This document shows, one piece after another, positions 27,011 through 37,043 of a stretch of 64,000 bases of DNA. Source of the stretch: Paenirhizobium daejeonense (GTDB lineage Bacteria; Pseudomonadota; Alphaproteobacteria; Rhizobiales; Rhizobiaceae); assembly GCF_014280875.1 (NCBI RefSeq), contig NZ_JACLAL010000011.1, positions 62,001-126,000 of the forward strand. The letters are read 5' to 3'. Position 1 is the first letter of the stretch; every line of letters starts with the position of its first letter. The notes beneath the pieces were generated by a model. That model saw only the letters and a program-made list of their open reading frames with translations, made no database searches and had not been told where the DNA came from. The position numbers and the translations under genes are program-made.

Positions 27011-27946
27011 TCAGGCCACCTTCGCCCGGGTGGAGCCGCGAGCGGCCGAGGTTTCGAGCCAGGCGTAGAAGGCTTCCATGCCCTCGCCGGTGCGAGCCGA
27101 AACGGTCAGCGTCTGCAGACGCGGATTGACGCGCAACGCATTGGCGATGCAGAGCCCGACATTGAAATCGAGATGCGGCAGCAGATCGGACTTGTTGAGG
27201 ATCATCAGGTCGGCGGCAGCAAACATGTCAGGATATTTGAGCGGCTTGTCCTCGCCCTCGGTCACCGAGAGAACTACAACCTTGTGCGCCTCACCGAGAT
27301 CGAAGGCCGAGGGACAGACCAGATTGCCGACATTCTCGATGAACAGCGCTGAACCGGGTTCCGGCGCAAGATCCTCGGTCGCATGACCAACCATGTGCGC
27401 ATCGAGATGACAGCCCTTGCCGGTGTTGATCTGGATAGCGCGGGCGCCCGTCTCGCGGATGCGCGCCGCATCGTTCGAGGTCTGCTGATCGCCCTCGATC
27501 ACGTTGATGACCAAGCGCCCCTTGAGGTCGCTGATGGTGCGCACCAGAAGGCTGGTCTTGCCCGAGCCGGGGCTGGAGACGAAGTTCAGCGCGAAAATCC
27601 CCTGTCGCTCGAAATGGCGACGGTTTTCGGCGGCATAGCCATCGTTCTTGGACAGGATATCCCGCTCCACCTGGATAATCCGTTCCTGGCTCATGCCCGG
27701 AACATGCACTCCGGCAATGCCTTGCCCGTAATGAACGCTGCCATCCTCGGCGTGATGATGATCATGCTCGCCCCCATCGTGATGATGGTGCTCATCGTGG
27801 CCGCGGTTATGGGCGTGATCGTGATGACCGTGGTGATGGTGCCCATGGTCATGGTCGTGGGCATGGTGGTGCTCATGCCCTTGAGCATCCGAACCGTGCT
27901 TGTGTCCCTCGATGGTCGAAGTTCCGCAGCCGCAAACCGTACACAT
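27011..27946 (-). CDS. hypB: Nickel-binding GTPase HypB with long histidine tract
   Basis: GTPase that inserts nickel with HypA, 311 residues. The N-terminus MCTVCGCGT carries the high-affinity nickel cysteines. Residues 15-65 hold about 26 histidines, interspersed with Asp and Gly, a nickel-storage tract as in rhizobial HypB. The G domain has the P loop GSGKTS at 127-132 and NKSD for guanine recognition near 253. The ATG overlaps the hypA stop. Confidence 0.97.
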   Translation of the reverse strand: MCTVCGCGTSTIEGHKHGSDAQGHEHHHAHDHDHGHHHHGHHDHAHNRGHDEHHHHDGGEHDHHHAEDGSVHYGQGIAGVHVPGMSQERIIQVERDILSKNDGYAAENRRHFERQGIFALNFVSSPGSGKTSLLVRTISDLKGRLVINVIEGDQQTSNDAARIRETGARAIQINTGKGCHLDAHMVGHATEDLAPEPGSALFIENVGNLVCPSAFDLGEAHKVVVLSVTEGEDKPLKYPDMFAAADLMILNKSDLLPHLDFNVGLCIANALRVNPRLQTLTVSARTGEGMEAFYAWLETSAARGSTRAKVA

Positions 27947-28287
27947 CAGATAACCTCCAGATCCCTTATCTTCAATTCATCGCCCGACGTCATCTGGACG
28001 CGGTGTCTGCCGCAGTCCGGGCATGCCCCGAACCGCTCCTGTAAAGCGACCGTCTTACCGCAGTCGAGGCACCAGCCCTCACCGGGAATACGGTTGATCT
28101 CCAGCGTCGCCTCTCCGGCAATCGTGCCGTGGCGCACGGCCTCATGACAGAACAGCAGGGCGCTCGGATCGACATGGCTGAGCACGCCGACATCGAGGCG
28201 GATGGACTTCACCCGCGCCGCGCCATGCTCGCGAGCGGTCTCGCAGGCAATATCGATCACGCTTTCCATCAATGACATCTCATGCAT
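27946..28287 (-). CDS. hypA: Nickel chaperone HypA
   Basis: A 113-residue nickel and zinc protein that delivers nickel to the hydrogenase large subunit with HypB. It begins MHEMSL, with His2 as nickel ligand. Zinc cysteines are Cys73, Cys76, Cys89 and Cys92 in two CxxC pairs. The open frame continues upstream to 28356 inside hupK; ATG 28287 is the family start and overlaps hupK by eight bases. Confidence 0.97.
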   Translation of the reverse strand: MHEMSLMESVIDIACETAREHGAARVKSIRLDVGVLSHVDPSALLFCHEAVRHGTIAGEATLEINRIPGEGWCLDCGKTVALQERFGACPDCGRHRVQMTSGDELKIRDLEVI

Positions 28288-29392
28288 GGCTGACCTCCCG
28301 AACGCCGACCTCGAAGGCCACGCAAGGATCGAACAGGACGGCGAGCCGCGAGACAAGCCTTATCGCCTCTTCGCCCTTGCCGATGCGCGATGAAAGCACC
28401 GTATCGACAAAGGGGCCAGCCGGGTGAAAATTCCATTCGGTCGGAGCAAGAATACGGTAGGCCGAGAGACGCCCGTCGCTGCCGATTTCCGCCTGATGAT
28501 AGAGCCGCCCGCGAGCGCATTCCACCGCACCATAGCCTCCCGAACCGGGCGTCGGACCGCCGCAGGCAAGCGAGGCCCAGTCATGGCTGCCTGTTCTCAC
28601 CAGCCGTTCGAGTTCCTCGAGACAGAGGCGGACGTCGCCGATGCGGGCCAGAAAACGGTCTGCAAGGTGAGAGCCGCTGGATTTTGCCGTGGCTCGGGGG
28701 CGAGCATAGGCTCCGGTTTCCGCGACGCGGTCGTAAAGATAGGGCAATCCGGCATATTGAGGCTCTTCGCACAGCCGGGCGATGACCTCGATATCATCCG
28801 TGGAATCCAACGGATCGGGACGCCGGCCCGCAAAAGTGCTGTCATCGGCGATCTTCGCAAAGATCGCCGCGCAGGCCGTTTCCGGCTGCGGATTCGATCC
28901 GGTCTCGGGAATGCCGAGAGCGCCAGCGGCAGATGTCAGCCGGGCAACGGCTGCCGCCAGGTTTTCCCGGTCGAACCTCGGTCCCTTGACCTCGGAAATG
29001 ATTGCCTGCGAGGCGGCGAGCGCATCGCGCAGATGTCTGCCAGCCGCAGCGGAAACCTGCTCCGACAACGGATCGGGCCAATGCAGGATCAACGCCCGGA
29101 CGGATTCGAAGACGCGCTCGGCCAGCAATCCCGCTCCGGCGCGAAGCCGTGCCTCGGGACCCATCGGCAGGTCAGCTGCATTGAGCACGGCGAGCCTTGC
29201 GGCGACCGATTGCGAGAAGCCGCAGAGAGAAAAGACCTGTCCGGCCAGCATCGGCGCCTCGTCCGGCCGGCGGCCGACGAACATGCGCGTGATCCCCTGA
29301 GGGCGCTTCGCCTTGACCGCCACGGAGCAGGCGAGAGCGCGGGACACCGTCACGTCGATCGTAATGCCACCTGCTCCGAGAAGGAACGTCAT
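28280..29392 (-). CDS. hupK: Hydrogenase accessory protein HupK (large-subunit-like)
   Basis: A 370-residue protein of the HupK/HoxV family, distantly related to the hydrogenase large subunit and thought to serve as a scaffold for the Fe(CN)2CO unit. The relation shows in the segment APTEWNFHPAGP and in DPCVAFEV near the C-terminus, which corresponds to DPCxxCxxH of the large subunit but keeps only the first cysteine. The start overlaps hupJ by ATGA and the stop overlaps hypA. Confidence 0.9.
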   Translation of the reverse strand: MTFLLGAGGITIDVTVSRALACSVAVKAKRPQGITRMFVGRRPDEAPMLAGQVFSLCGFSQSVAARLAVLNAADLPMGPEARLRAGAGLLAERVFESVRALILHWPDPLSEQVSAAAGRHLRDALAASQAIISEVKGPRFDRENLAAAVARLTSAAGALGIPETGSNPQPETACAAIFAKIADDSTFAGRRPDPLDSTDDIEVIARLCEEPQYAGLPYLYDRVAETGAYARPRATAKSSGSHLADRFLARIGDVRLCLEELERLVRTGSHDWASLACGGPTPGSGGYGAVECARGRLYHQAEIGSDGRLSAYRILAPTEWNFHPAGPFVDTVLSSRIGKGEEAIRLVSRLAVLFDPCVAFEVGVREVSHA

Positions 29393-29919
29393 TCCGCCGG
29401 CTCCTCACGCTTGCCGAAATTTCCCCGCAACAGGTCTCGCCGGTTGACCGGCGCAGGTGGCGCCGGCGGCGGTTCGAGCGTTGCAGGATCGAAGAAGGCG
29501 CGAACGGCTTCTTCCGCCGTTTCCACCGCCGCCTCCATCGAGGCGAATTCGAAAACCGGCGAAAACAGCGAACAGGAATCGACCCTGCCGATCCCCGCGA
29601 GTTCGCCGGCGATGAAATCGACCTCTCCCGCGGGAAGGCCGATCCGCACGGTCATACCCATGCCTGCGGGTGCGGACGGCGTGCCGCCCGGCAGGTCGCT
29701 GGCGACAAGGTTCATGAACCAGGGCGTCGTGACGATGCCGAAGGCTCGGCCGCCATAGATCCTGAAACCGGTCGCCGCCACGCCGAGCGCCGGATTGCAG
29801 ATCGGCACATCGGCCATGGCCGTGGCGTGGATGTGCCGGTAGCACGTCTCCAGCCTCTGGCCCAGCTCCTGTGCCGGATCGCCACCGGCAAGCCCGTCCG
29901 CAGCCGCTTCAGCCTGCAT
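29389..29919 (-). CDS. hupJ: Hydrogenase assembly protein HupJ (HybE/HoxT family)
   Basis: A 176-residue cytosolic chaperone family member. The core (about 20-145) with CNPALGV, PWFMNL and FSPVFEF fits the HybE/HupJ family, which assists assembly or transport quality control of uptake hydrogenase subunits. A proline-rich C-terminal tail (EPPPAPPAP) ends in RDLLRGNFGK. Overlaps the rubredoxin gene by 11 bases and hupK by ATGA. Confidence 0.9.
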   Translation of the reverse strand: MQAEAAADGLAGGDPAQELGQRLETCYRHIHATAMADVPICNPALGVAATGFRIYGGRAFGIVTTPWFMNLVASDLPGGTPSAPAGMGMTVRIGLPAGEVDFIAGELAGIGRVDSCSLFSPVFEFASMEAAVETAEEAVRAFFDPATLEPPPAPPAPVNRRDLLRGNFGKREEPAE

Positions 29920-30124
29920 CGCCGAGCCTCATGAACTTCAGCTGCAGCGCATCGCAGTTCGGACAGCGCCAGTCCTCGGGAAGCGCCGAGAACGACGTAC
30001 CCGGCGGGATCTGCCACACGGGATCACCCTCCGCGGGATCGTAGACATGCCAGCAGATGCCGCATTCCATGCGATCTCCGTCGGAGATGATCTCCCGCCT
30101 GTCGAAATTCTCGAACGCGCTCAT
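29909..30124 (-). CDS. hupI: Rubredoxin HupI
   Basis: A 71-residue rubredoxin with the iron ligands Cys21, Cys24, Cys54 and Cys57 (CGICWHVYDP and CPNCDA). In aerobic hydrogenase operons this dedicated rubredoxin (HupI/HoxR) supports assembly of the oxygen-tolerant small-subunit clusters. ATGA overlap with hupH. Confidence 0.95.
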   Translation of the reverse strand: MSAFENFDRREIISDGDRMECGICWHVYDPAEGDPVWQIPPGTSFSALPEDWRCPNCDALQLKFMRLGDAG

Positions 30125-30969
30125 TTGAAATAGGCCTCCTCGATATCGCGCAGGCGAGCCTCGGAATCGAGGAAATCCTCTTCCGCCGCAATCGCGACGG
30201 CGGGGATGTCACAGATCTCCAGCGTATCGAGGATAATCGTATCCATGGCGTTGTAGAACTGCACCGACCAGACATTGCGGATGCCGGTGGCGACGATGCG
30301 GCACGAACCATAACCACGCGAGGTGAGCTGCACTGGCCCGGCACCCAGCGTCTCCTGCAGAAAGTTCATGTCCTCCGGGCTCATGGGGAACAGCGAGAAG
30401 GTGATGATATGGGCAGGATCGCCATCCCGATAACGACCGGTCCGGTCGCCGATCTCGGTCAGGACAGGCATGACATTCATCGCGCCGTCAGGAGCCGCAC
30501 CATGGTCGATCGATGCCGGTAGCGCCGAACAGGCTTGCCTGACGGCAGCCGGAATGCTTGCGACCTCGACATAGTCGGCAACCAGCCGCCCCTCGGCATC
30601 GGTGAAACGGATGCGCCAGACACCGGCCATCACCGCTTCCTGCATCTGCGCAGTGATACCCGACGGCAGCACGGCAACGCCCGCCACCTCGCCTTCGCCG
30701 AGCGTCTGGGTGATCAGTTCCTTGTCATCCTCCGGATAATCGGTGATGTCGAACAGCCTGCCCGGACGGTCAGCCTTCTGTACGGCAAGCGCGTCGGCGA
30801 GTTCCGGAAGGAGCTCCGCCGTCCGCCGACATCGACGGATCATTTCCTCTGCAGTGCTCGTCGCCAGGAAGTTCAGCTTTCTTGCGCGAAGCGGTGGCTC
30901 GGCGCCGATCTCCATCACCGTCATGGGAGTATCCCCGCCCTCGGGCGCGACCCAGAAACCTGCCTTCAT
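30121..30969 (-). CDS. hupH: Hydrogenase expression/formation protein HupH
   Basis: A 282-residue protein of the HupH/HyaF/HoxQ family, which acts in maturation of the small subunit. Recognised from the family's N-terminal MTVMEIGAEPP region, NFLQETLGAGPVQ and the ending ...SEARLRDIEEAYFK. It occupies its standard place between hupG and hupI with ATGA overlaps on both sides. No catalytic motif is known for the family. Confidence 0.93.
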   Translation of the reverse strand: MKAGFWVAPEGGDTPMTVMEIGAEPPLRARKLNFLATSTAEEMIRRCRRTAELLPELADALAVQKADRPGRLFDITDYPEDDKELITQTLGEGEVAGVAVLPSGITAQMQEAVMAGVWRIRFTDAEGRLVADYVEVASIPAAVRQACSALPASIDHGAAPDGAMNVMPVLTEIGDRTGRYRDGDPAHIITFSLFPMSPEDMNFLQETLGAGPVQLTSRGYGSCRIVATGIRNVWSVQFYNAMDTIILDTLEICDIPAVAIAAEEDFLDSEARLRDIEEAYFK

Positions 30970-31427
30970 CGTACGATCTCCTTGCCGGCATGCGTGATTT
31001 CGACCTTAGGCCCGCCAGAGGGCACAATGACGGGCGCATCGGGCGACAGCCATGCGCTGATCATTTCGACGTATTCGGACCAGTCGCGAATCTTGCCGAG
31101 CACGCCGACAGGCTGGTCGCGACGGGTCACGACAAGGCTTGGCATGACCATGACGCTGAAGCGGGCCTTGAGCTTGTCTTCCGATCCGCGCTTCACCACC
31201 GCGCCGCGAAGGCGACCGCGAAAGGCCTGCAGGATTTCCGGAAGGACGACGGCCACGTCATCGGCCTCGGGCCGCTGCGCGGGATCGCCGGTGAAGAACA
31301 GCACCGTGTTTTCCGCCTCACCTTCGGTCGGGGCAAGGAAGGCATCGATATTCGTTTCGTCGACGACGGGCAGTTGCGCTCTTTCACTGAGAGCGCGAAC
31401 CAGATGGGATGGCATTATTTCCTCCAC
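30966..31427 (-). CDS. hupG: Hydrogenase accessory protein HupG (HyaE/HoxO family)
   Basis: A 153-residue thioredoxin-fold protein without the redox CxxC. HyaE/HoxO proteins bind the Tat signal peptide of the small subunit and hold it until assembly is complete. The family is recognised by FFTGDPAQRPEADDVAVVLPE and FSVMVMPSLVVTR blocks. It overlaps hupH; 158 bases with a hairpin separate it from hupF. Confidence 0.92.
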   Translation of the reverse strand: MEEIMPSHLVRALSERAQLPVVDETNIDAFLAPTEGEAENTVLFFTGDPAQRPEADDVAVVLPEILQAFRGRLRGAVVKRGSEDKLKARFSVMVMPSLVVTRRDQPVGVLGKIRDWSEYVEMISAWLSPDAPVIVPSGGPKVEITHAGKEIVR

Positions 31428-31523
31428 AAGATTGCCGTGCAGAACATTTTCAAGAACTGATCAGCAAGCGGCGTGCCAGACTGGGCGAAGATGGATTCCA
31501 TTGTTCTGGAAGGGAAATTTTCA

Positions 31524-31548
31524 GGCCGACCGATTATTTTCGGCGGCC
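31524..31548 (-). other. Hairpin between hupF and hupG
   Basis: GGCCGCCG (31548-31541) pairs with CGGTCGGCC (31532-31524) around AAAATAAT, with one bulged base. TGAAAATTTCCC follows on the minus strand. It lies in the 158-base hupF-hupG gap and could act as a partial terminator or processing point. Confidence 0.5.
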
Positions 31549-31585
31549 GGATGGAAAGTCAATTTCCATAGTGAGAATTATCTTT

Positions 31586-31882
31586 TCACTCTGTGCGCAG
31601 ATGCGCCGGGAGTTCCGGCTCGCGGGACACGAGATCGGCAAACAGCATTTCGAAGTCACGGCCTTCGACCGCTTCGGCAAGACCGGTGAGCGCATTGTCG
31701 ATGGCCTGCGCTTCCTCAGGATCGAGAACGCGCATCGCGGTGCCGAGATGGGTGAGCAGGTAGGTTCCGGGGTCCTGGGGGCCGACCAGCATCAGCGAGA
31801 TCGGGGATATCGTTCCGTGGCGCTCGCATTGCGCGACGAATTCGCCGCCCGTGACCACTCGCATGGGAATGCCTATGCACAT
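31586..31882 (-). CDS. hupF: Hydrogenase chaperone HupF (HypC-like)
   Basis: A 98-residue HypC paralogue starting MCIGIPM, with Cys2 as functional residue. HupF/HoxL binds the HupL precursor and stabilises it in air. It is longer than HypC (80 residues) owing to a C-terminal extension. Unlike most neighbours it does not overlap adjacent genes: 94 bases lie upstream and 158 downstream, each with a hairpin. Confidence 0.95.
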   Translation of the reverse strand: MCIGIPMRVVTGGEFVAQCERHGTISPISLMLVGPQDPGTYLLTHLGTAMRVLDPEEAQAIDNALTGLAEAVEGRDFEMLFADLVSREPELPAHLRTE

Positions 31883-31915
31883 GGCATCCGTTCTCCATCA
31901 TCCGTATTGCAGGAA

Positions 31916-31948
31916 CGGGGGCCGAGGCGACCTTCGCCTCTCGGCCCC
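31916..31948 (-). other. Strong GC-rich hairpin between hupE and hupF
   Basis: GGGGGCCGAGGCGA (31916-31929) faces TCGCCTCTCGGCCCCC (31933-31948), about 14 pairs with a two-base bulge and a tight loop. No T run follows on the minus strand, so it is more likely to stabilise or process the transcript than end it. Confidence 0.6.
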
Positions 31949-31976
31949 CGGAAGATTTCGATCGGGACCAGCCGGT

Positions 31977-32552
31977 TCAGCCGGCGATCAGCACCGCACC
32001 GGCAAGGGCGACCGCCGCCCCGGCGAGACGACCGACGATCAGGCCCGCCTTGCCGAAGCGCAACGATGCCAGACCGATGCCGATCAGGTGCAGGACGATG
32101 GTCGCCGCCATGAAGCCAGCGACATAGCCGCCGGCATGCGCCATTTCAGGCAGCTCGGAACCATGGGCATGGCCATGGAACAGCGCGCAGATACCAACGA
32201 TAACGGCGGCAGCGGCGGTCGGGACCTTCACTTCAAAGGCAACCAGCAGACCGAGCACGGCAACCGTCAGCGCAATGCCGGTTTCCACCATCGGCAGCGG
32301 AACGCCGTATATGCCCATGAGCCCGCCAAGAGCCATGACGGAAACGAAAGCCGCCGGCACGATCCAGCGGGCGCGCCCGCCGAGTGTCGAGGCCCAGAAG
32401 CCGACGGCAACCATGGCCAGGATATGGTCAAGGCCGCTGAACGGGTGACTGACACCAGCCATGGCTCCGTCCGTATGAAGCCCGACATGCGCATTGGCGA
32501 CGCCCGGCAGCGCGAGGACTGCAAGCGTCAGCGCCAGTTTGCGATAGTTCAT
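31977..32552 (-). CDS. hupE: Nickel permease HupE (HupE/UreJ family)
   Basis: Membrane protein of 191 residues for nickel uptake in support of hydrogenase synthesis. An N-terminal signal (to VANA, about residue 21) precedes about six membrane helices. The two family motifs are HPFSGLDH at 36-43 and FHGHAHG at 125-131, which supply metal-binding His and Asp. ATG 32552 opens the signal peptide; the frame upstream to 32609 is the end of hupD. The position between hupD and hupF is the Rhizobium leguminosarum arrangement. Confidence 0.95.
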   Translation of the reverse strand: MNYRKLALTLAVLALPGVANAHVGLHTDGAMAGVSHPFSGLDHILAMVAVGFWASTLGGRARWIVPAAFVSVMALGGLMGIYGVPLPMVETGIALTVAVLGLLVAFEVKVPTAAAAVIVGICALFHGHAHGSELPEMAHAGGYVAGFMAATIVLHLIGIGLASLRFGKAGLIVGRLAGAAVALAGAVLIAG

Positions 32553-32562
32553 GATAGTCTCC

Positions 32563-33162
32563 TCAAGGGTTGAGGGCAGCCGCTTCCGTGCGCCGCTCAT
32601 AGCTTTCAAAATCGATGTCGTTTTCCAGAAGCGGCGGAACCGCCGCGCCCTGTGGTCGCCGTGTGACCGCGACGCCCCAACTGCGCAGGATACCCACCGC
32701 CGTCTCGACAGCCGCCGGAATGACGGCCTTGACCGGCGGGGTCAGCGGACCGCCCCAGTCTTCAAGATCCAGCGGCTGGCAACCGATCAGGGTCAGACGT
32801 TCCGGGTAATGGCCCATGAGGTCGGCAGCGCTCAGCACCTCCTGAAAGCCCGTCTGGTGAAGGCTCATCTTCTTGGCGCCGGTGAATTTCGGCACCTCGT
32901 CGTCTTCCACCACCTTCATCGTGCCCGGCTCAAGGCCGTAATCGATGGCGTCGAAAACGATCAGGCGATCGTGTTCGTTGACGAACTGCACGAGGTAAAG
33001 CCCCTGCGTACCGCCATCGAGGATGGTGACGTTGTCAGGTACTTCGTAGGCCTTGTGAAAGGCCTCCACCGCCCGCACCCCGAAGCCTTCGTCGGCCCAG
33101 AGTATGTTGCCGATGCCGAGCACGAGAATGCGCGGAGGGCTGATGTTTGCTTGCGCAGTCAT
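32563..33162 (-). CDS. hupD: Hydrogenase maturation endopeptidase HupD
   Basis: A 199-residue protease that removes the C-terminal tail of HupL after nickel insertion. The nickel-sensing residues of the HybD/HupD family are present: Glu25 (WADEGFGVR), Asp71 (FDAIDYG) and His102 (SLHQTG). The N-terminal RILVLGIGNI is typical. It follows hupC by one base and precedes hupE by 10. Confidence 0.96.
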   Translation of the reverse strand: MTAQANISPPRILVLGIGNILWADEGFGVRAVEAFHKAYEVPDNVTILDGGTQGLYLVQFVNEHDRLIVFDAIDYGLEPGTMKVVEDDEVPKFTGAKKMSLHQTGFQEVLSAADLMGHYPERLTLIGCQPLDLEDWGGPLTPPVKAVIPAAVETAVGILRSWGVAVTRRPQGAAVPPLLENDIDFESYERRTEAAALNP

Positions 33163-33163
33163 C

Positions 33164-33883
33164 TCAGTCCTCCCGATCCTTGAACAGGCGCTCGCCCGAT
33201 ATCATCGAGGAGATGATGCTCTGACGGCTCATGATGTCCTCGCGAACGGCCACGTAGATGTGTACCATGACGAACAGCAAGATCACCCACATGCCGAAGT
33301 GATGATAGGTGTGGACGTCCTGGCTGTTGGGCCAGATCGAGAAGACCCAGCCGAACAGCGCATACTGCCAGCTGTCTCGTCCGGTGCCCTCGCTGTAGAG
33401 GGCGAACCCCGTGACGACCATGAAGATGAGCGGCAGCATGAAGGCGAGGAACATCGAGAACTGCGCCAGCGGATTGTGGCCGATGTATTTCTTCGGCTCC
33501 GACGCGAGGAAAGAGTACCACTTCACTTCGTGCAGCCACTCCCTCCAGTACTGCGCGCTCCAGAACGGCACGAAGAAGATCTGCCGGGCATGCGGATTGC
33601 CGACAAAGGCCCAGTAGACGCGCAGCAGCAGGAAGACCGTCAGGATCTGGCCGGCGGCGAAATGCGTGAACCGGATATAACCCATCAGATAGTTGGCGCT
33701 GGCCTCCCCCGGCATGCTCGGGAGAGGCGTTCCGATGAAATATCCGGTAAGCGCCAGCGTGAAGATCGCGAAGGCGTTCACCCAGTGCCAGATGCGGACC
33801 GGCGCTTCGTAGACGTAGACCGTCTCGACCTGTGCGGTGGCTTCCCCATGGGAATCAGCCGCCAGTGACTTGTTCGTGTTCAT
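33164..33883 (-). CDS. hupC: Hydrogenase b-type cytochrome HupC
   Basis: A 239-residue inner-membrane dihaem cytochrome that anchors HupSL and passes electrons to the quinone pool. Four membrane segments, with candidate haem histidines in RIWHWVNAF, IRFTHFAAG and the last helix (YHHFGMWVILLFVMVHIYVA). Position directly after hupL, 12 bases away, matches all group 1 uptake hydrogenase operons. Confidence 0.96.
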   Translation of the reverse strand: MNTNKSLAADSHGEATAQVETVYVYEAPVRIWHWVNAFAIFTLALTGYFIGTPLPSMPGEASANYLMGYIRFTHFAAGQILTVFLLLRVYWAFVGNPHARQIFFVPFWSAQYWREWLHEVKWYSFLASEPKKYIGHNPLAQFSMFLAFMLPLIFMVVTGFALYSEGTGRDSWQYALFGWVFSIWPNSQDVHTYHHFGMWVILLFVMVHIYVAVREDIMSRQSIISSMISGERLFKDRED

Positions 33884-33895
33884 GACACCCCCTCC

Positions 33896-35686
<1,791 letters not shown>

Positions 35687-35712
35687 GATGCTGTTTCCTG
35701 CCCGGATTGTTC

Positions 35713-36795
35713 TTATGCGTCGGCTTTTTCGCGCTTCGCGGTGACGCGCTTGACGGCGGTCAGCGCCGCATGCGCGGCAATCGCCCCACCTACGACGCCG
35801 GCCGCGGTCATGCCGATCTTGTCGGCGTTCGATTCGATGCCGAACTGCTGGATGTTGGTCAGGCGGTCATAGAAGCTGCCCTGATCCCAGAAATTGTCTT
35901 CCGAGCAGCCGATGCAGCCATGGCCCGACTGGATCGGGAACGAGACGCCGCCGTTCCAGCGAACGGTAGAGCAGGCGTTGTAGGTCGTCGGACCCTTGCA
36001 GCCCATCTTGTAGAGGCAGTAGCCCTTACGCGCGCCCTCGTCGTCCCATTCCTCGACGAACTGGCCGGCATCGAAATGCGGACGGCGGTAGCACTTGTCG
36101 TGAATGCGCTGCGAATAGAACATCTTCGGACGCCCCTGACGGTCGAGTTCCGGCAGCTTGCCGAAGGTGGTGATGTAGGTGACGACGCCGGTCATGACCT
36201 CGGCAATGGGGGGACAGCCGGGGACCTTGATGATCGGCTTGTCGCGAATGACCTTATCGATCGGGGTAGCCTGGGTCGGGTTCGGCTTCGCGGCCTGCAC
36301 ACAGCCCCACGAGGCGCAGGCACCCCAGGCGATGACTGCGAAGGCGTCTTCTGCCATCCACTTCAGCTTTTCGACGAAGGGCCGGCCGCCGTCGATGCAG
36401 AACATGCCGTCCTCGTTGAGCGGCGGATTGCCTTCAACGGCGAGGATGTACTTGCCCTTGTACTTTTCCTTGGTCTCTTCGAGGATCGCCTCGGCCTGAT
36501 GACCGGCGGCAGCCATGATCGTGTCGTCGTAGTCGAGCGAAATCATCGACAGGATGACGTCCTTGACCAGCGGATGGGCCGAGCGGATGAAGCTCTCCGA
36601 ACAGCAGGTGCATTCAAGCCCGTGCATCCAGATGACCGGAACGCGTTCCTTGGTTTCCAGCGCCTCGGCCATGGCGGTCGCAGCTCCCGGACCGAAGCCG
36701 AGGCTCGCGGCCGTCAGGCTGCAGAATTTGGTGAAGCTGCGCCGGGTGATCCCCTGGCGGCGAATGACGTCATAGAAAGTTTCAGCAGTTGCCAT
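35713..36795 (-). CDS. hupS: Uptake [NiFe]-hydrogenase small subunit HupS, oxygen-tolerant type
   Basis: Periplasm-facing iron-sulfur subunit, 360 residues. A Tat signal with RRSFTKF (Arg18-Arg19) precedes the mature part. The proximal cluster region reads ECTCCSE (Cys62, Cys64, Cys65) instead of CTGCSE, and the later segment is ACASWGC. These are the two extra cysteines of the [4Fe-3S] cluster found in oxygen-tolerant group 1d enzymes such as E. coli Hyd-1 and R. eutropha MBH. Medial and distal cluster cysteines follow (GYCLYKMGCKGP, GHGCIGCSE). A C-terminal hydrophobic helix (about 328-348) anchors it in the membrane. First gene after a sigma-54-type promoter. Confidence 0.98.
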   Translation of the reverse strand: MATAETFYDVIRRQGITRRSFTKFCSLTAASLGFGPGAATAMAEALETKERVPVIWMHGLECTCCSESFIRSAHPLVKDVILSMISLDYDDTIMAAAGHQAEAILEETKEKYKGKYILAVEGNPPLNEDGMFCIDGGRPFVEKLKWMAEDAFAVIAWGACASWGCVQAAKPNPTQATPIDKVIRDKPIIKVPGCPPIAEVMTGVVTYITTFGKLPELDRQGRPKMFYSQRIHDKCYRRPHFDAGQFVEEWDDEGARKGYCLYKMGCKGPTTYNACSTVRWNGGVSFPIQSGHGCIGCSEDNFWDQGSFYDRLTNIQQFGIESNADKIGMTAAGVVGGAIAAHAALTAVKRVTAKREKADA

Positions 36796-36868
36796 AAGTA
36801 TCCCTCCGGCAGTTCCATTCCGTGGCCGCGCCGTTCGAACTCATCGCGGCTGCGTCAAAGCAACGCAC

Positions 36869-36884
36869 AGCAAGAAGCGGACCA
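36869..36884 (-). promoter_or_regulatory. Sigma-54 promoter of hupSL
   Basis: Minus strand TGGTCCGCTTCTTGCT holds the invariant GG-N10-GC with the rest close to TGGCAC-N5-TTGCA. Transcription would begin near 36858, about 60 bases before hupS. Upstream, CGTTA-TT-TAACG (36932-36943) is a small inverted repeat near -80 that might be bound by HoxA or IHF. The HoxA gene of the cluster encodes the expected sigma-54 activator. Confidence 0.75.
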
Positions 36885-37043
36885 CTTTGGACGCGTTCGA
36901 GATTTTTCCGGCTATGGATCTGATATAATTGCGTTATTTAACGACAAAGAGTCGCAGGAAATATGCGGTGCCGCAGACGACATGAAAAGCAGCATTACAC
37001 CGCTGCAAGCCGTGTTGTCGGCTTCATGACTGTCGGGCCATCA

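Noticed and set aside
25481..27352. Plus-strand ORF of 623 codons opposite hypF and hypB
   Set aside because: Antisense shadow; hypF motifs are complete on the minus strand.
27383..28147. Plus-strand ORF with Met/Val-rich segment resembling a membrane protein
   Set aside because: The Met/Val repeats are the complement of the histidine codons of HypB.
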